The translations under genes and the position numbers were made by a program. Positions 16,612-26,234 of a stretch of DNA of 64,000 nt are shown in pieces; the stretch's first letter is position 1; the number at the start of each line of letters is the position of its first letter. The notes below the pieces were generated by a model. It made no database searches. It saw only the letters and a list, made by a program, of their open reading frames with translations, and was not told the origin of the DNA. Source of the DNA: an uncultured Armatimonadota bacterium (lineage in GTDB: Bacteria; Armatimonadota; Fimbriimonadia; Fimbriimonadales; Fimbriimonadaceae); NCBI GenBank assembly GCA_903833215.1, contig CAILEM010000050.1, positions 24,137 through 88,136 of the forward strand, in the 5' to 3' direction.

Positions 16612-16696
16612 AGGCAAATGGTGAAATTGGTAGACGCGCAGGCTTCAGGTGCCAGTGTCCGCAAGCACGTGAAAGTTCGACTTCTCCTGGTCACCA
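16612..16696 (+). pseudogene. Degenerate tRNA-Leu(CAG) copy
   Basis: Nearly full-length copy of the tRNA at 14023: the stretch from TGGTGAAATTGGTAGACGCG through the anticodon loop TTCAGGT and GTCCGCAAG is almost identical. The 5' acceptor strand AGGCAAA cannot pair with the 3' strand CCTGGTC, the anticodon stem has a mismatch, and the T-arm has lost two bases. It still ends in CACCA. It is most likely a decayed tRNA marking the far end of the island. Confidence 0.8.
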
Positions 16697-16864
16697 ATCC
16701 CTTGAAGAGCGGCAGAAGACCTTCTTGCTGACCCACACATTTGGTGTAAACAAAGAGACGAGTGCACCCGTCACTTCTCCAGAATTTCGTCAGGGCAATA
16801 ACAATTGTCGGTAGGAGTCGACACAATATCCTGACTTTGCATTGCACCTTTCAGACTGCTGGGC

Positions 16865-19270
16865 ATGCTCAAGATATGGAGGCATAATGGGTTCGTGACC
16901 GTCGCCAGAGCCGCTTTTTGCCTGATATCCTTTCTCGCTTTAGCCCAGGCATTCGGGCAGTCAACCACCCGACTGACCGACGGATGGATGCCTTATGAGA
17001 AGGGCTACACCACACAAGCGGGTCAGGGAAAGACGGGGGGCGTCGCTCTTGTGTGTGAGAACACGGCTGACGAGAATGTTCGCGGTGCGTTGAACACCGT
17101 GAACCTCAAGCAAACCGTTGCCACCGCATTCTTGGTGTCCGCCTGGAGCAAGGCAGAAGGGGTTAACGGCTCGTCAGATGATGGTTACTCGCTCTACCTT
17201 GACCTAACCTACCGAGACGGCGATCACCTCTGGGGTTCCATGAGCCCCTTCGCGACGGGTACCCACACCTGGCAGCAAGCGAAAGTTAGGATCGTTCCCA
17301 CCAAGCCGGTTCAGTCAGTGAATATCTACGTCCTTTTCCGCCGACACGTTGGTAAAGCTTGGTTCTCCGACGTCACCATCTCGGAACTGAGTGGCAAGGC
17401 TATCTTCGATTTTCAGCCGATCACGGCTCCTAAAGTCCTCCACGACGGTTGGTTTGTCCGGGACGTTGCTCAAGAGTCGCCCCTTGTCCCCGTTTCGGAT
17501 ATCGCGAAGCTTGGGCTTCGGGCCGAAATCGCCACCACAGGCGAGGAACAGTCCATTCACGTTTTTGATAAGCAAGGGAAAGACCGCGCCCTCACTCTAA
17601 CCTACTGTGAAAAGTTCGATGCCGTCGGCGGCAAGTGGTGGAACACCATCCGAAGTTCGACCACGATTACCGAAGTCGAAATCGGCACTCTTACCAGCAC
17701 ATCTTCCGGGGCCAATAAGCTTTCATCCCTTTACCCGTTTGCCGTCGTCACCACGCCATCCGTTGGTCGGATGCTTGCCGTCCGCCCAACTCTCGGACCA
17801 CGTCCCTTTCGACTGTTCTATAACCCCGCCTGCAAGTTGCTGTGTGCTTCGTTCGACGTTGGACTCTCTTCTAGCAACCACCTCTTCCCTAGTCAAGCCA
17901 GTGCCGAGGTTTTTCTCCACCAGATTGACCGCCAGCATGGAATGCGCGGTGCTGCCGCCCTTTACTACAGCAAGTTTCCGAATGAATTTAAGAATCGGAT
18001 GCCCAAGCAGGGGATTTGGATCCCATTTACCAATCCCTCCACAATTTCTCATTTCGAAGACTTCGGAATCAGCGTACACGAGGGCGACAACTCGGTCAGT
18101 TCCGATGCCAAAGCTGGGATCTATAGCTTTCGCTACACCGAACCCATGACCTGGTGGATGAATATGGCACCTGCGATCCCTCGCACCGACACCGCCGCCC
18201 TCGAAGAGCTTCAGAAGAACCGAAAGAGCGCCGATCCCGCCATCCGACGCCAAGCGGATGCGGTGGTGAATTCTGGAACCTATGGTGCCGACGGACGCTA
18301 TAACGTGTCGTTTCAGAATCAACCTTGGGCAAACGGCGCAGTTTGGATACTCAACCCAAACCCCTTGTTGCACCGAACCGATGGCTCCGCCGTGCAAGCA
18401 GATGTGCTTTTCGATCTGACCGCAGCAACCAAAAGATTCACAACCACTTCCCTGTCCGGCGAATATCTCGACTCACTGGAATCTCACTCGGAAGTCCTCG
18501 ACTTCCGCCAGGAGAGCATCGCCGCGAGCCGACTCGGCCTCTCCTTTGACAACGCCAGCTATCGACCGCTGGTACCGCAAGCGTTCTCCACATTTGAGAT
18601 TGCGAGCGAGATGAGCAGCTGGCTGCACGCAAAAGGAAAGCTCTTGATGGCGAATACGACGCCGATCAACTATTTCTGTTACATGCCTCTCGTCGACTGC
18701 GCGGGCATCGAAGTCAGCTGGCTTTCGGATGGAAAATGGACGCCTGACAGCGATGACGTGTTCTGCTACCGGCGCACGATGAGCTACCACAAGCCGTACA
18801 TGCTCCTTCAAAACACAGACTTTTCTAAGTTCGGATCGAAAGAGGTGGCCCTCTACTTTAAGAAGTGCGTGTTCTACGGGGTATTCCCTTCCTTCTTCAG
18901 CGCGGACGCTGCCACAAACCCCTATTGGGAGAATCCAGCCCTCTACAATCGTGACCGCGACCTTTTCAAAAGGACGATTCCGGTCATACAAACCCTTGCC
19001 CGTGAAGGCTGGGAACCTATCACCAATGCGATCTCGGATGACTCCGCAGTTTTTGTAGAGCGCTTCGGAGAGCATACGTGGACCGTTTTCAACGATAGCC
19101 AGGTCACCAAGACTTACAGGCTCAGGATCAACACCGTAACGAACATCCGTTCAACCCGCGATCTGCTCTCCGATGCTTCCATGCACGTCAACACTAGCGG
19201 AGGAAAGACCGTCGTCACCGACACCATTGAACCCGGAGATTGTCGAGTGATTCGGCTCTCAAGCAACTAA
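16865..19270 (+). CDS. Large secreted protein, probably carbohydrate-active
   Basis: 801 residues with a signal peptide ending near LAQAFGQ. The ATG at 16865 is used here. A GTG at 16895 preceded by TGGAGG would give a tighter signal sequence and may be the real start. Residues ~40-175 look like a jelly-roll sugar-binding module (LTYRDGDHLWGSMSPFATGTHTWQQAKV). The central part has aromatic- and Asp-rich segments (FGISVHEGDNSVSSDAKAGIYSF, GEYLDSLESH, KGKLLMANTTPINYF) arranged as in a TIM-barrel glycoside hydrolase, and the last ~80 residues form a beta domain. I cannot assign a family. Confidence 0.75.
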   Translation: MLKIWRHNGFVTVARAAFCLISFLALAQAFGQSTTRLTDGWMPYEKGYTTQAGQGKTGGVALVCENTADENVRGALNTVNLKQTVATAFLVSAWSKAEGVNGSSDDGYSLYLDLTYRDGDHLWGSMSPFATGTHTWQQAKVRIVPTKPVQSVNIYVLFRRHVGKAWFSDVTISELSGKAIFDFQPITAPKVLHDGWFVRDVAQESPLVPVSDIAKLGLRAEIATTGEEQSIHVFDKQGKDRALTLTYCEKFDAVGGKWWNTIRSSTTITEVEIGTLTSTSSGANKLSSLYPFAVVTTPSVGRMLAVRPTLGPRPFRLFYNPACKLLCASFDVGLSSSNHLFPSQASAEVFLHQIDRQHGMRGAAALYYSKFPNEFKNRMPKQGIWIPFTNPSTISHFEDFGISVHEGDNSVSSDAKAGIYSFRYTEPMTWWMNMAPAIPRTDTAALEELQKNRKSADPAIRRQADAVVNSGTYGADGRYNVSFQNQPWANGAVWILNPNPLLHRTDGSAVQADVLFDLTAATKRFTTTSLSGEYLDSLESHSEVLDFRQESIAASRLGLSFDNASYRPLVPQAFSTFEIASEMSSWLHAKGKLLMANTTPINYFCYMPLVDCAGIEVSWLSDGKWTPDSDDVFCYRRTMSYHKPYMLLQNTDFSKFGSKEVALYFKKCVFYGVFPSFFSADAATNPYWENPALYNRDRDLFKRTIPVIQTLAREGWEPITNAISDDSAVFVERFGEHTWTVFNDSQVTKTYRLRINTVTNIRSTRDLLSDASMHVNTSGGKTVVTDTIEPGDCRVIRLSSN

Positions 19271-19562
19271 CAGCCGCCTTAGGACGATAACGACCTCGGC
19301 AAAATTCCTTCTCCAAAATTGGAGCAGTCCGGTGGTGGATTCAAGCCAGCCACATGCTTAACTCATCTCTGGATACGGTCGGAGATTCTGTATCACAGGC
19401 CCAACCCATCGCTTCTACCTGCGGCTGAATTGGAGCAGCTTGAAGGCGGCGTACCAGGGAACCATTCCACTAACCTGAGGCCAATTAGGAAGAGTGTAAT
19501 ATCGCTTTACATTTCATCCTGATGAGCATCAAGTGCGCGACAGGTGAAACCGGGATTGATCA

Positions 19563-20813
19563 ATGTTGACACCTATCGTTTTACTTCTGCTAAGCGCTTC
19601 CACTTCCCTCCAGTCCGAATCGCCCTCCTTCGATACCATCCAGCATCGGGCCTTCGACTTCTTCATGGATGAGACTTACCCCTCGACCGGCTTGACAAAG
19701 GACCGAGCGAAAAATAGGGAGCCCCACGATGGTGCCCCCCATAACATGGCGTCCATCGTTTGTTCCGGACATATGCTGGCTTCCCTTGCGATTGGAGTGG
19801 AGCGCGGCTGGATATCGAAAACGGAAGCCTATGAAAGAGCCCTTACCTGCCTGAATTACTTCCACGACAAGATGGAGAACAACCATGGGTTCTACTATCA
19901 CTTTGTGGACTGGTCCAACGGAGCAAGATGGGAGAGCTGCGAGATTTCGTCGGTCGACACCGCACTCTTTGTGAATGGTGCCCTGGTGGCCGCTGAATAT
20001 TGGCCAAAAACCACAGTTCAACGCCTGGCCCTTGATATCGCGGACCGGATCGACTGGAAATGGATGGCAACCGACGGTGGGGCCAAGCCCACGGAGACCT
20101 CGCCAAGCATGGGCTGGCATCCAGAACGGGGATTTATCAAGGACCGTTGGAATTTCTACACCGAAGCATGCCACTTATATCTGTTAGGTCTCGGTAATCC
20201 AACCGACAAGGCACTGCCTCCAGCAGCATGGGATGCATGGCAATTCAAGATGGGTAAAGTCGCTGGCTTCGACGTGTTCGACGGTGCCCACCCGATTTTC
20301 TGGGCCCAAATGACTTCGCCTTACTACGATCTCCGCGGGCTCGAAGATCGACAAGGAAGGAACTGGTGGCAAATGTGGATCAACGCCCACCTTGCAGACA
20401 ACGCGTACTGCGCTCAGCATCCACAATGGAAAACCTACGCGGCGGGCTTCTGGGGCCTGAACGCGATGGATTCACCGGACGGCTACGCCGCTGATGAGCC
20501 GCGAGACGGCGGGAACAGCGGAACTGTGAGTCCAACCGCGATGATTGGATCGCTACTCTTCACACCTGCTCTGGCTGAGAAGGCAAGAGTTGATCTTGGC
20601 AAGACGCAAAATGAGAGCTTCGGCAACTACGGATACTGTGACGCCCTCAACATTGACCGCAAATGGTATGACCCCGATGTGCTTGGTCTTGACCTTGGGA
20701 TGATGATCCTTAATGTTGAGAACGCAAGGACCGGTTTGATTTGGAAGCTGATGAAGAAGAGCCGGTACTACAAACGCGCCCTTTCTAAAGCCGGGTTCCA
20801 CAAAGCCCATTGA
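19563..20813 (+). CDS. Secreted glycoamylase-like (GH144-type) protein
   Basis: 416 residues with a signal peptide (MLTPIVLLLLSASTSLQ). The body matches the glycoamylase-like (PF10091) alpha/alpha barrel: FDTIQHRAFDFFMDETYPSTGLTKDRA, ASIVCSGHMLASLAIGVERGWI, GFYYHFVDW, SSVDTALFVNGAL, IFWAQMTSPYYDLRG and a C-terminal NSGTVSPTAMIGSLLFTP. This family includes endo-beta-1,2-glucanases of GH144 and related GH162 enzymes. The SVDTAL aspartate and the acidic residues around it are candidate catalytic positions. It probably degrades a beta-glucan outside the inner membrane. No transporter is adjacent, so the rest of the utilisation pathway is not visible. Confidence 0.85.
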   Translation: MLTPIVLLLLSASTSLQSESPSFDTIQHRAFDFFMDETYPSTGLTKDRAKNREPHDGAPHNMASIVCSGHMLASLAIGVERGWISKTEAYERALTCLNYFHDKMENNHGFYYHFVDWSNGARWESCEISSVDTALFVNGALVAAEYWPKTTVQRLALDIADRIDWKWMATDGGAKPTETSPSMGWHPERGFIKDRWNFYTEACHLYLLGLGNPTDKALPPAAWDAWQFKMGKVAGFDVFDGAHPIFWAQMTSPYYDLRGLEDRQGRNWWQMWINAHLADNAYCAQHPQWKTYAAGFWGLNAMDSPDGYAADEPRDGGNSGTVSPTAMIGSLLFTPALAEKARVDLGKTQNESFGNYGYCDALNIDRKWYDPDVLGLDLGMMILNVENARTGLIWKLMKKSRYYKRALSKAGFHKAH

Positions 20814-21117
20814 GCCGCGTGCTTAGGTCTTGAGAAAGCATGGGAGACATCGACCAATGCGAGCTTGCGGGCCCCAAAGGATCGATTTCTCTGGGAGATC
20901 ATCACTGCCAGGTATTTCGGATTCATTGACGCAAGACGTCTCATTCCTGTGAATCAAAGAGTCAGCTTTGATTCACAGGAAAGGTCGAAACTTTGTTACC
21001 GCCCAAACGATTAATGAACGAATGGACTCGGCAAGTCCATTCCTAGGCACCAGGCTGGAGTCGTAAACACGTCTCTCAACAAGGCTGTCCGCGATATTTC
21101 CCAAGCGTCTGCCAATA
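20814..21117. other. Intergenic region with one perfect hairpin
   Basis: 304 bp between two convergent genes. The only structure I see is the 16-bp perfect inverted repeat at 20944-20981. Confidence 0.6.
20944..20981. terminator. Perfect 16-bp inverted repeat, possible convergent terminator
   Basis: TTCCTGTGAATCAAAG and its exact reverse complement are separated by 6 nt. It lies between the convergent genes ending at 20813 and 21118, where a shared terminator is expected, but no T-tract follows on either strand, so a protein-binding site or small mobile repeat is also possible. Confidence 0.5.
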
Positions 21118-23292
21118 CTACTTTGATCCGTTGATCCGCTTCAGTTCGTTCACCAAGAAGTCGATGTTCGTGAAGGGATCGCCGCCGGTGCGCTTCCACC
21201 TTACACAGCCCTTCTTGTCGATCAGGATCGTCGAATGGAGCTCAATCCCCTCGAAATCATCGTAAGAAGAAAACCGGCGAGCGTTCTCGTGATCCTTGTC
21301 AGATAGCAGCGTGACGTTCACTTTGCCGAGTGCCACGGATTCTTTCAGCTTGGCGGGGGTCGAGCTGCAGACGGCGAGCACTACCGTGTCTTGAGCTTCG
21401 AAGTCCGAAGCCCGGTCGTTGATCGACTTGAGCTGCCCCACGCAGTGGACGCATTCGTCACCAAGGAAGAAGACAAGCAAGACGTTCTTTCCTGCATAGT
21501 CCTTCAGCTGAACGGGCTTGCCCTTCACATTCAAAACCTGCAAGGCGGGTGCCTGGAATGGACGCCAATTCATCGGGCCCATCGTGTCGAGGTCTTTGGG
21601 GTGGTAGATTCGCTCGGGTCTCGGGGTTTCGGCGATTGGCTTTGTTGCCAGGCCAAGCTTTCGAACGTCTTCCAGCCATTTCAGATTGGGATCGGCCTGG
21701 GACCAGACGTACTCCAGACGGCCCGCATAGTAAGCCGCTTTGTCTTTGTTGCCACTTGCGTGGTGAGCGAGCGCAAGGCCGGAGAGTGCGAAGCCATCGT
21801 TCGGCTCCTGCTTTAGGGCGCGTTCGTAGCACTCGATGGCAAGTTGATTTTGTCCTCGCTTACGGTAGTCGTCTCCAAGCAGCCGAATGACAGGCCATGA
21901 CTGGCCGGGAGGATCACCGCCATAGTGTTTGGTGTCATCTTCGGCGGCATCTAGCAGAGCCTTCTGCCCATCCAGCATATGCCCATCGGACAGAGCGACC
22001 AACCCTTCGGCAATGCTCACGATGGCGGCAGTACCCTTCAAAACGGGACTTTCTGGATCCTTGTTTGCGGCAGCAATTTTCACCTGCAAGGCCCTTAGAT
22101 CCTGCAAACGCTCTTTCGCCTCCCGAAGTTTGCCAGTGCCGTTCAAAGCAAGGGTCTCCGCGAACGCCTGATCGAATTTGCCGAAATCGTCTTTGTCGTT
22201 CCAAGCGACGACACCCTTTGCCAGAATCTGATCCCACATCTCGAACTTGATGAGGGCGCGGACCATAGCCTGATGGCCCTCCAATACGGTACGGCCCGCT
22301 GCCTCAGAATTGAGATCCGGATCGCGGGGCGCAGCGAGCATGTCGTGCGAACCCTTAAGAGAAGCGTCCAACATCCCGAGTTGCTCTTGGATGTAGCAAA
22401 GATAATTGCGATTGTGCGGGTAGTTCCAGGTCTCAAACGGCAGGGCGAGCCGGTCGTTCATGTACCGGAGTTCGATCCTCGTCGCCGAATCCATGGCAAT
22501 GGCTGCCTCGTGCCACATCCCGATCTTCGTATAGATGTGGCCCGGCATGTGAAGGGCGTGGCCGATGCCAGGCGCGGACTTACCGTAGAGTTCGCAGCTT
22601 CGGATGGCCTGCTCCGACGAGACCCCGTCCCAATTGTGAATGCTCGCGTGGTGAGCGCCGGGGTGCATCGGATTCTTGGCCAGCACCTGTTCGATCAGCA
22701 GTTGGTTGGGAAATGCACTGCCGTCGCCAATATTGAAGAGCGCTAGGTGAGCCTTCGCCTCAATGTCATCCGGATACTTGATTACGATTTTCTGAAGCTC
22801 TCCGACGAGAACTTTGCGGCCTTCCTTCACTCCCGGAGTCGTGGCTTGCGCCCATGCCTCAATGTACATTCGCTCTCGCTCAGAAACTTTGTCTTCTCGG
22901 CGAACGGCTTCCTTCAGAAAAGCCTTGTACCGGTCGAAGTCCTTGTCGTCGAAATTTGGCGCACCCATCGCGAACCAATTGAAGCCGCATCGAGCCAGGC
23001 TCCAGTACGCCATTGCACAGTCAGGATCGAGCTTCAGGCACCAACGAAACGAGCGCTCCGCCTCTTCGAACCAGAAGGAGTGAAGCAGAGAGTTGCCCTG
23101 GTTAAACCACTTTTGCACTTCCGGATTCTTGGTGGTTATCGGGAAGGGCGCCTCGCCAATCCCGTCCATCACCCAAGGCCGCGTGCGCATCCCAGAGTCA
23201 AAGGCCGAGCCGTGACTTGAATGCCCCGGCTGATCATCGGCGAACGCAGCGACCGAGGCCAAGAGTAGGAAGAGTGCAAAGATTTGACGCAT
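21118..23292 (-). CDS. Secreted TPR protein fused to a C-terminal thioredoxin-like domain
   Basis: 724 residues with a signal peptide (MRQIFALFLLLASVAAFA). Residues ~55-540 contain tetratricopeptide-type helices, for example NPEVQKWFNQGNSLLHSFWFEEAERSFRWCLKLDPDCAMAYW and, near the end, QLAIECYERALKQEPNDGFALSGLALAH. Residues ~575-724 form an AhpC/TSA-redoxin domain (GKPVQLKDYAGKNVLLVFFLGDECVHCVGQL) with CXXC as CVHC and the downstream redoxin elements VVLAVCSSTPAKLKES and HSTILIDKKGCVRW. A periplasmic thiol redox role coupled to protein-protein binding is likely. The start is well defined at ATG 23292. Confidence 0.88.
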   Translation of the reverse strand: MRQIFALFLLLASVAAFADDQPGHSSHGSAFDSGMRTRPWVMDGIGEAPFPITTKNPEVQKWFNQGNSLLHSFWFEEAERSFRWCLKLDPDCAMAYWSLARCGFNWFAMGAPNFDDKDFDRYKAFLKEAVRREDKVSERERMYIEAWAQATTPGVKEGRKVLVGELQKIVIKYPDDIEAKAHLALFNIGDGSAFPNQLLIEQVLAKNPMHPGAHHASIHNWDGVSSEQAIRSCELYGKSAPGIGHALHMPGHIYTKIGMWHEAAIAMDSATRIELRYMNDRLALPFETWNYPHNRNYLCYIQEQLGMLDASLKGSHDMLAAPRDPDLNSEAAGRTVLEGHQAMVRALIKFEMWDQILAKGVVAWNDKDDFGKFDQAFAETLALNGTGKLREAKERLQDLRALQVKIAAANKDPESPVLKGTAAIVSIAEGLVALSDGHMLDGQKALLDAAEDDTKHYGGDPPGQSWPVIRLLGDDYRKRGQNQLAIECYERALKQEPNDGFALSGLALAHHASGNKDKAAYYAGRLEYVWSQADPNLKWLEDVRKLGLATKPIAETPRPERIYHPKDLDTMGPMNWRPFQAPALQVLNVKGKPVQLKDYAGKNVLLVFFLGDECVHCVGQLKSINDRASDFEAQDTVVLAVCSSTPAKLKESVALGKVNVTLLSDKDHENARRFSSYDDFEGIELHSTILIDKKGCVRWKRTGGDPFTNIDFLVNELKRINGSK

Positions 23293-23574
23293 AGAGTCCC
23301 GGCATTATATACGGCTGGCTTCGGATCTGGGAAATTCGATATCTCCACCCGGCGACAAAGCAGGCAGTTTTTCGAAGGACCGCTGGCAACTTTAGACTCC
23401 TGCCCCGCCTCCTAACCCAAATTAGGCGAATTCGTAGAGGTCAACTCTGTCCAAGAATGTTCGAAAGTAGCCGTGGGACTGTCAGAGAGATTCCTAGACA
23501 TTATTCGGGCGTCGGCCGTGGAAGCCATATCACAGAGTCTTCGTGATGAATGTCGTAATCTAGGAAGATCACAG
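23293..23574. other. Intergenic region upstream of the hotdog gene
   Basis: A 34-codon in-frame extension of the downstream gene runs through the right half from a GTG at 23473 but lacks a good ribosome-binding site. I see nothing else. Confidence 0.4.
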
Positions 23575-24003
23575 ATGGATGTTTCACAGCTGCCTTTCAA
23601 CCACTATATCGGTCTGGAACTCGCGAGCCAGGAGAGCGACTTTCTCGTCACCCTTCCTGATGATCCTAAGTACACCAATCACGTTGGAACCGTCCATGCA
23701 AGTGCGCTTTTGGCAGTTGCAGAAGCAGGTTCAGCTGCATTTCTTTCCAAACAATTTCCCACTGTAACCGGGTTCATTCCGGTCGTACGCCAACTGGAGG
23801 CAAAGTTCCGAAAGCCCGCAAGGGGACGGGTATGGGCTCGGTGCAAAGTTACACCCCAAGAGATTGCACAATTGACGAGTGACCTAGCCACAAGAACTCG
23901 TATGTTTGCCTCAATACCGGTCGAGGTTGTCGACGACGCCGGCACGGTTGTGATGTCAGCAATAGTCGAGTGGTTTATCTCCCAAGGCAACTTGAACAGC
24001 TAA
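23575..24003 (+). CDS. Hotdog-fold thioesterase-like protein (DUF4442 type)
   Basis: 142 residues from ATG 23575, chosen because AGGAAG lies 7 nt upstream. A GTG start at 23473 would add 34 residues unlike the family. The sequence PFNHYIGLEL, NHVGTVHASALLAVAEAGSAAFLS and the beta-strand run PVVRQLEAKFRKPARGRVWARCKV fit a hotdog domain with the helix carrying the HASALLAVAE segment, as in DUF4442/YiiD-type proteins. Such proteins hydrolyse acyl thioesters or bind acyl groups. The precise substrate cannot be told. It stands alone between a convergent TPR-thioredoxin gene and the SPFH gene. Confidence 0.8.
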   Translation: MDVSQLPFNHYIGLELASQESDFLVTLPDDPKYTNHVGTVHASALLAVAEAGSAAFLSKQFPTVTGFIPVVRQLEAKFRKPARGRVWARCKVTPQEIAQLTSDLATRTRMFASIPVEVVDDAGTVVMSAIVEWFISQGNLNS

Positions 24004-24364
24004 CGATCGTTGTCAGGTCGCATGCTCAACTATGGAACGAAGTCTGCTTAAGGTGGGCAAAGCGCCAGAAAATCGTTCCACGTCGGAGCCCCGAGGCGTA
24101 ATAGAATGCTACGGCGCGCCGTAGTAATCGAACGACAAGCCGTCCAACCAACCCCGGGTAACATCCGAACGCTTAGCGTGGGATTGTTGACTAAGGCGTA
24201 TGCCGAAAGTCGACCCAGAAAACGCCCACATAGGCATCCTTGATAATACATCCAGGCAAATGACGAAGGCGAGGGTGGCTGAAAGGCGGATTCAAGCAGG
24301 TTATGCGGGAGAAAATCCCCCACCCGATTGAATTGCTCTCGCCAACGTTCAACCAGATATCTTT
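24004..24364. other. Intergenic region, nothing recognised
   Basis: 361 bp without a credible reading frame or clear hairpin. It presumably contains the promoter of the SPFH-domain gene. Confidence 0.5.
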
Positions 24365-25090
24365 ATGACCAGCAAAACGATCTACGAAGGCTTCGTGGGA
24401 CTTCACTTCCAGAACGGCAAGTTGCTGGGCGTTTTGCCACAGGGCAAATACCGTTTTTGGAGTCGCGGGCATGACATCTTGTCCATCGACTTGCGTCCCG
24501 TTCATGAGTTGATCGGTGGCCAGGAAGTTAGCACCAAGGATGGCGCTGGACTTCGTGTGTCTCTGTTGATCACCTACAGAATTGTTGACCCACTGCTCTA
24601 CTACCGAAGTGGAGAGGTCACGCCCGTTTTCATCCAGGGTGGACTCACGGCTAAAACCTCCCAGCAAGTCCATTTCCTTGTCCAAACCGCGTTGCGCCAA
24701 TGGACCTCTGATCGGACGTTCGTTGAGGCGTTTGATAACCGTGGCGATTTAGCAGCAGCAATACTTCCCGTTATTGCTGAAGGGGCCAAGGAGTTTGGGA
24801 TTGAAGTCGAATCCCTGCGATCCTTGGATTTCTCGATGGTCGGTTCCTTACGTGCCGCCTATTCCGATCTCCTCAAGACGAAGATCGAGGGTGAGACCGC
24901 TCTCGCACGCGCTCGAAATGAATCGGCAACGCTGCGGAATCTGCTGAATACCGCGAAGCTGGTTCGGGAGCACCCGGGACTGCTAGAGTTGCGCGTCCTT
25001 TCCAGCGGCCAACGACCCAAGGTGACCTTCGTGGTGGGCAACCAATCTGCTCAAACTCAAGCAGCGGCAGTCGAGCCGGACGAAGCATGA
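24365..25090 (+). CDS. SPFH/Band 7 (slipin-like) domain protein
   Basis: 241 residues. The sequence GFVGLHFQNGKLLGVLPQGKYRFW, SIDLRPVHELIGGQEVSTKDGAGLRVSLLITYRIVDP and the coiled-coil part KTKIEGETALARARNESATLRNLLNTAKLV follow the order of slipin/stomatin proteins: start of the Band 7 domain, the TKDG..V.V.....YRV.DP motif, then a helical oligomerisation segment. Unlike classical slipins it lacks the N-terminal membrane hairpin, so it may attach peripherally or through partners. Slipins usually co-occur with NfeD proteases, but none is visible here. Start ATG at 24365. Confidence 0.85.
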   Translation: MTSKTIYEGFVGLHFQNGKLLGVLPQGKYRFWSRGHDILSIDLRPVHELIGGQEVSTKDGAGLRVSLLITYRIVDPLLYYRSGEVTPVFIQGGLTAKTSQQVHFLVQTALRQWTSDRTFVEAFDNRGDLAAAILPVIAEGAKEFGIEVESLRSLDFSMVGSLRAAYSDLLKTKIEGETALARARNESATLRNLLNTAKLVREHPGLLELRVLSSGQRPKVTFVVGNQSAQTQAAAVEPDEA

Positions 25091-25126
25091 CGGAATTTGG
25101 CACAGTCGTGATACAGTGATTGCACC

Positions 25127-26131
25127 GTGCATTCGTCTATTTTTTTAGCAGCCATGTGGTTGGCAAACAACCCTTTGCAGGCCGCGCAATTGAGCATCTC
25201 AAACCCTCCCGCCGGGGCCCGATGGTTCCAGAGTGAATCGAATGTCATCACCTGGCAGGATACGGGAAGTTCGGCTGCCGGCTACGAGGTTCGGCTCGAT
25301 CGCGGGAACGGAAAGTGGGTCAAGTTGGGCTCTGCTGGAAAATCGGCGAAGTCCTTCACTTGGCGGACCACCGGTCCGGCCACGGAATCTGCTGTTATCA
25401 GCGTCGTAGCCCTCAATGCCAAAGGAGCCCAATTAAGCACGGGAGCCAGTGGGCCATTCCAGGTGGTACTACCGGCGACATCATTCAGTGGAATGACTTG
25501 GAAGGTGCGTCCGGCAGGCACAGGCGGCCCCGGTCCCAACCATTGGGATGCTCACGCTGCCTGGATCGATTCCAAGGGATTTTTGCACTTAAGAATCTTC
25601 AAAGCGAACGGACAGTGGAAATGTGGAGAGGTCGAGACCACGAAGAAATTGGGATTCGGCGAATATCGCTTTTGGGTGGATGGCCGAATTGACCGACTCG
25701 ACAAAAACTTGGTGCTTGGGCTGTTTCCTTACCCTAATGCCGACGTCGGCCCCGATGGCACCCACGAAATCGATATCGAGTTCGCACGCTGGGGTGGCAA
25801 CGCACCGATCGGAAACTACACGGTTTGGCCCACGACCCCAAACCTGAAACAGACCACATTTGCGTTTGAGTTCACGTTGAATGGTGACTTCTCGACTCAC
25901 GTGTTCACCTGGATGCAGAAATCGATCTTGTTCCAGTCCCTGCACGGACACTACGATGACAACACGAACGAGTTCAGTAGCTGGCTGTTCGCGCCCAACG
26001 ACGCAACGGCACGCGTCTCGGGGGCAGCGATGCCAATGCACATCAATTTCTGGCTGTTCCAAGGCAAGCCCCCCACCGACGGTAAAGAAGCCGAAATCGT
26101 CATCGAGAAATTCTCCTTCAAGCCAGCGTGA
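25127..26131 (+). CDS. Secreted GH16-like glucanase/carbohydrate-binding protein
   Basis: 334 residues with a GTG start and a short signal peptide. Residues ~22-115 form a Kre9/Ser-Thr-type beta domain (ISNPPAGARWFQSESNVITWQDTG). Residues ~120-334 form a GH16 beta-jelly roll: GFGEYRFWVDGRID, then the catalytic signature HEIDIEFARWG (E-I-D-I-E) near residue 210, which supplies nucleophile, assisting aspartate and acid/base. FTLNGDFSTHVFTWMQKSILFQSLHG and MPMHINFWLFQG are the later strands common to the family. It probably cleaves a beta-1,3- or beta-1,4-linked glycan outside the cell. It begins 36 bp after the SPFH gene. Confidence 0.85.
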   Translation: MHSSIFLAAMWLANNPLQAAQLSISNPPAGARWFQSESNVITWQDTGSSAAGYEVRLDRGNGKWVKLGSAGKSAKSFTWRTTGPATESAVISVVALNAKGAQLSTGASGPFQVVLPATSFSGMTWKVRPAGTGGPGPNHWDAHAAWIDSKGFLHLRIFKANGQWKCGEVETTKKLGFGEYRFWVDGRIDRLDKNLVLGLFPYPNADVGPDGTHEIDIEFARWGGNAPIGNYTVWPTTPNLKQTTFAFEFTLNGDFSTHVFTWMQKSILFQSLHGHYDDNTNEFSSWLFAPNDATARVSGAAMPMHINFWLFQGKPPTDGKEAEIVIEKFSFKPA

Positions 26132-26234
26132 GGCTAGTCCCATGAGCCACTGGCGCATTCTGAGGTGATTGGCTGGTGTGCGAATGGTGCGCAGAATCGC
26201 TGGCTCAGAGCCAATTGACAGTTACGCTTACCAT

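Noticed and set aside
16612..16696. Second functional tRNA-Leu
   Set aside because: The acceptor strands cannot pair, the anticodon stem has a mismatch and two bases are missing in the T-arm.
19271..19562. Small plus-strand frame at 19319-19522
   Set aside because: No ribosome-binding site, low-quality composition and no family pattern. The words AATTGGAGCAG repeated twice there are too short to matter.
24191..24700. Minus-strand 169-codon frame
   Set aside because: Antisense to the SPFH-domain gene, which has clear family motifs.
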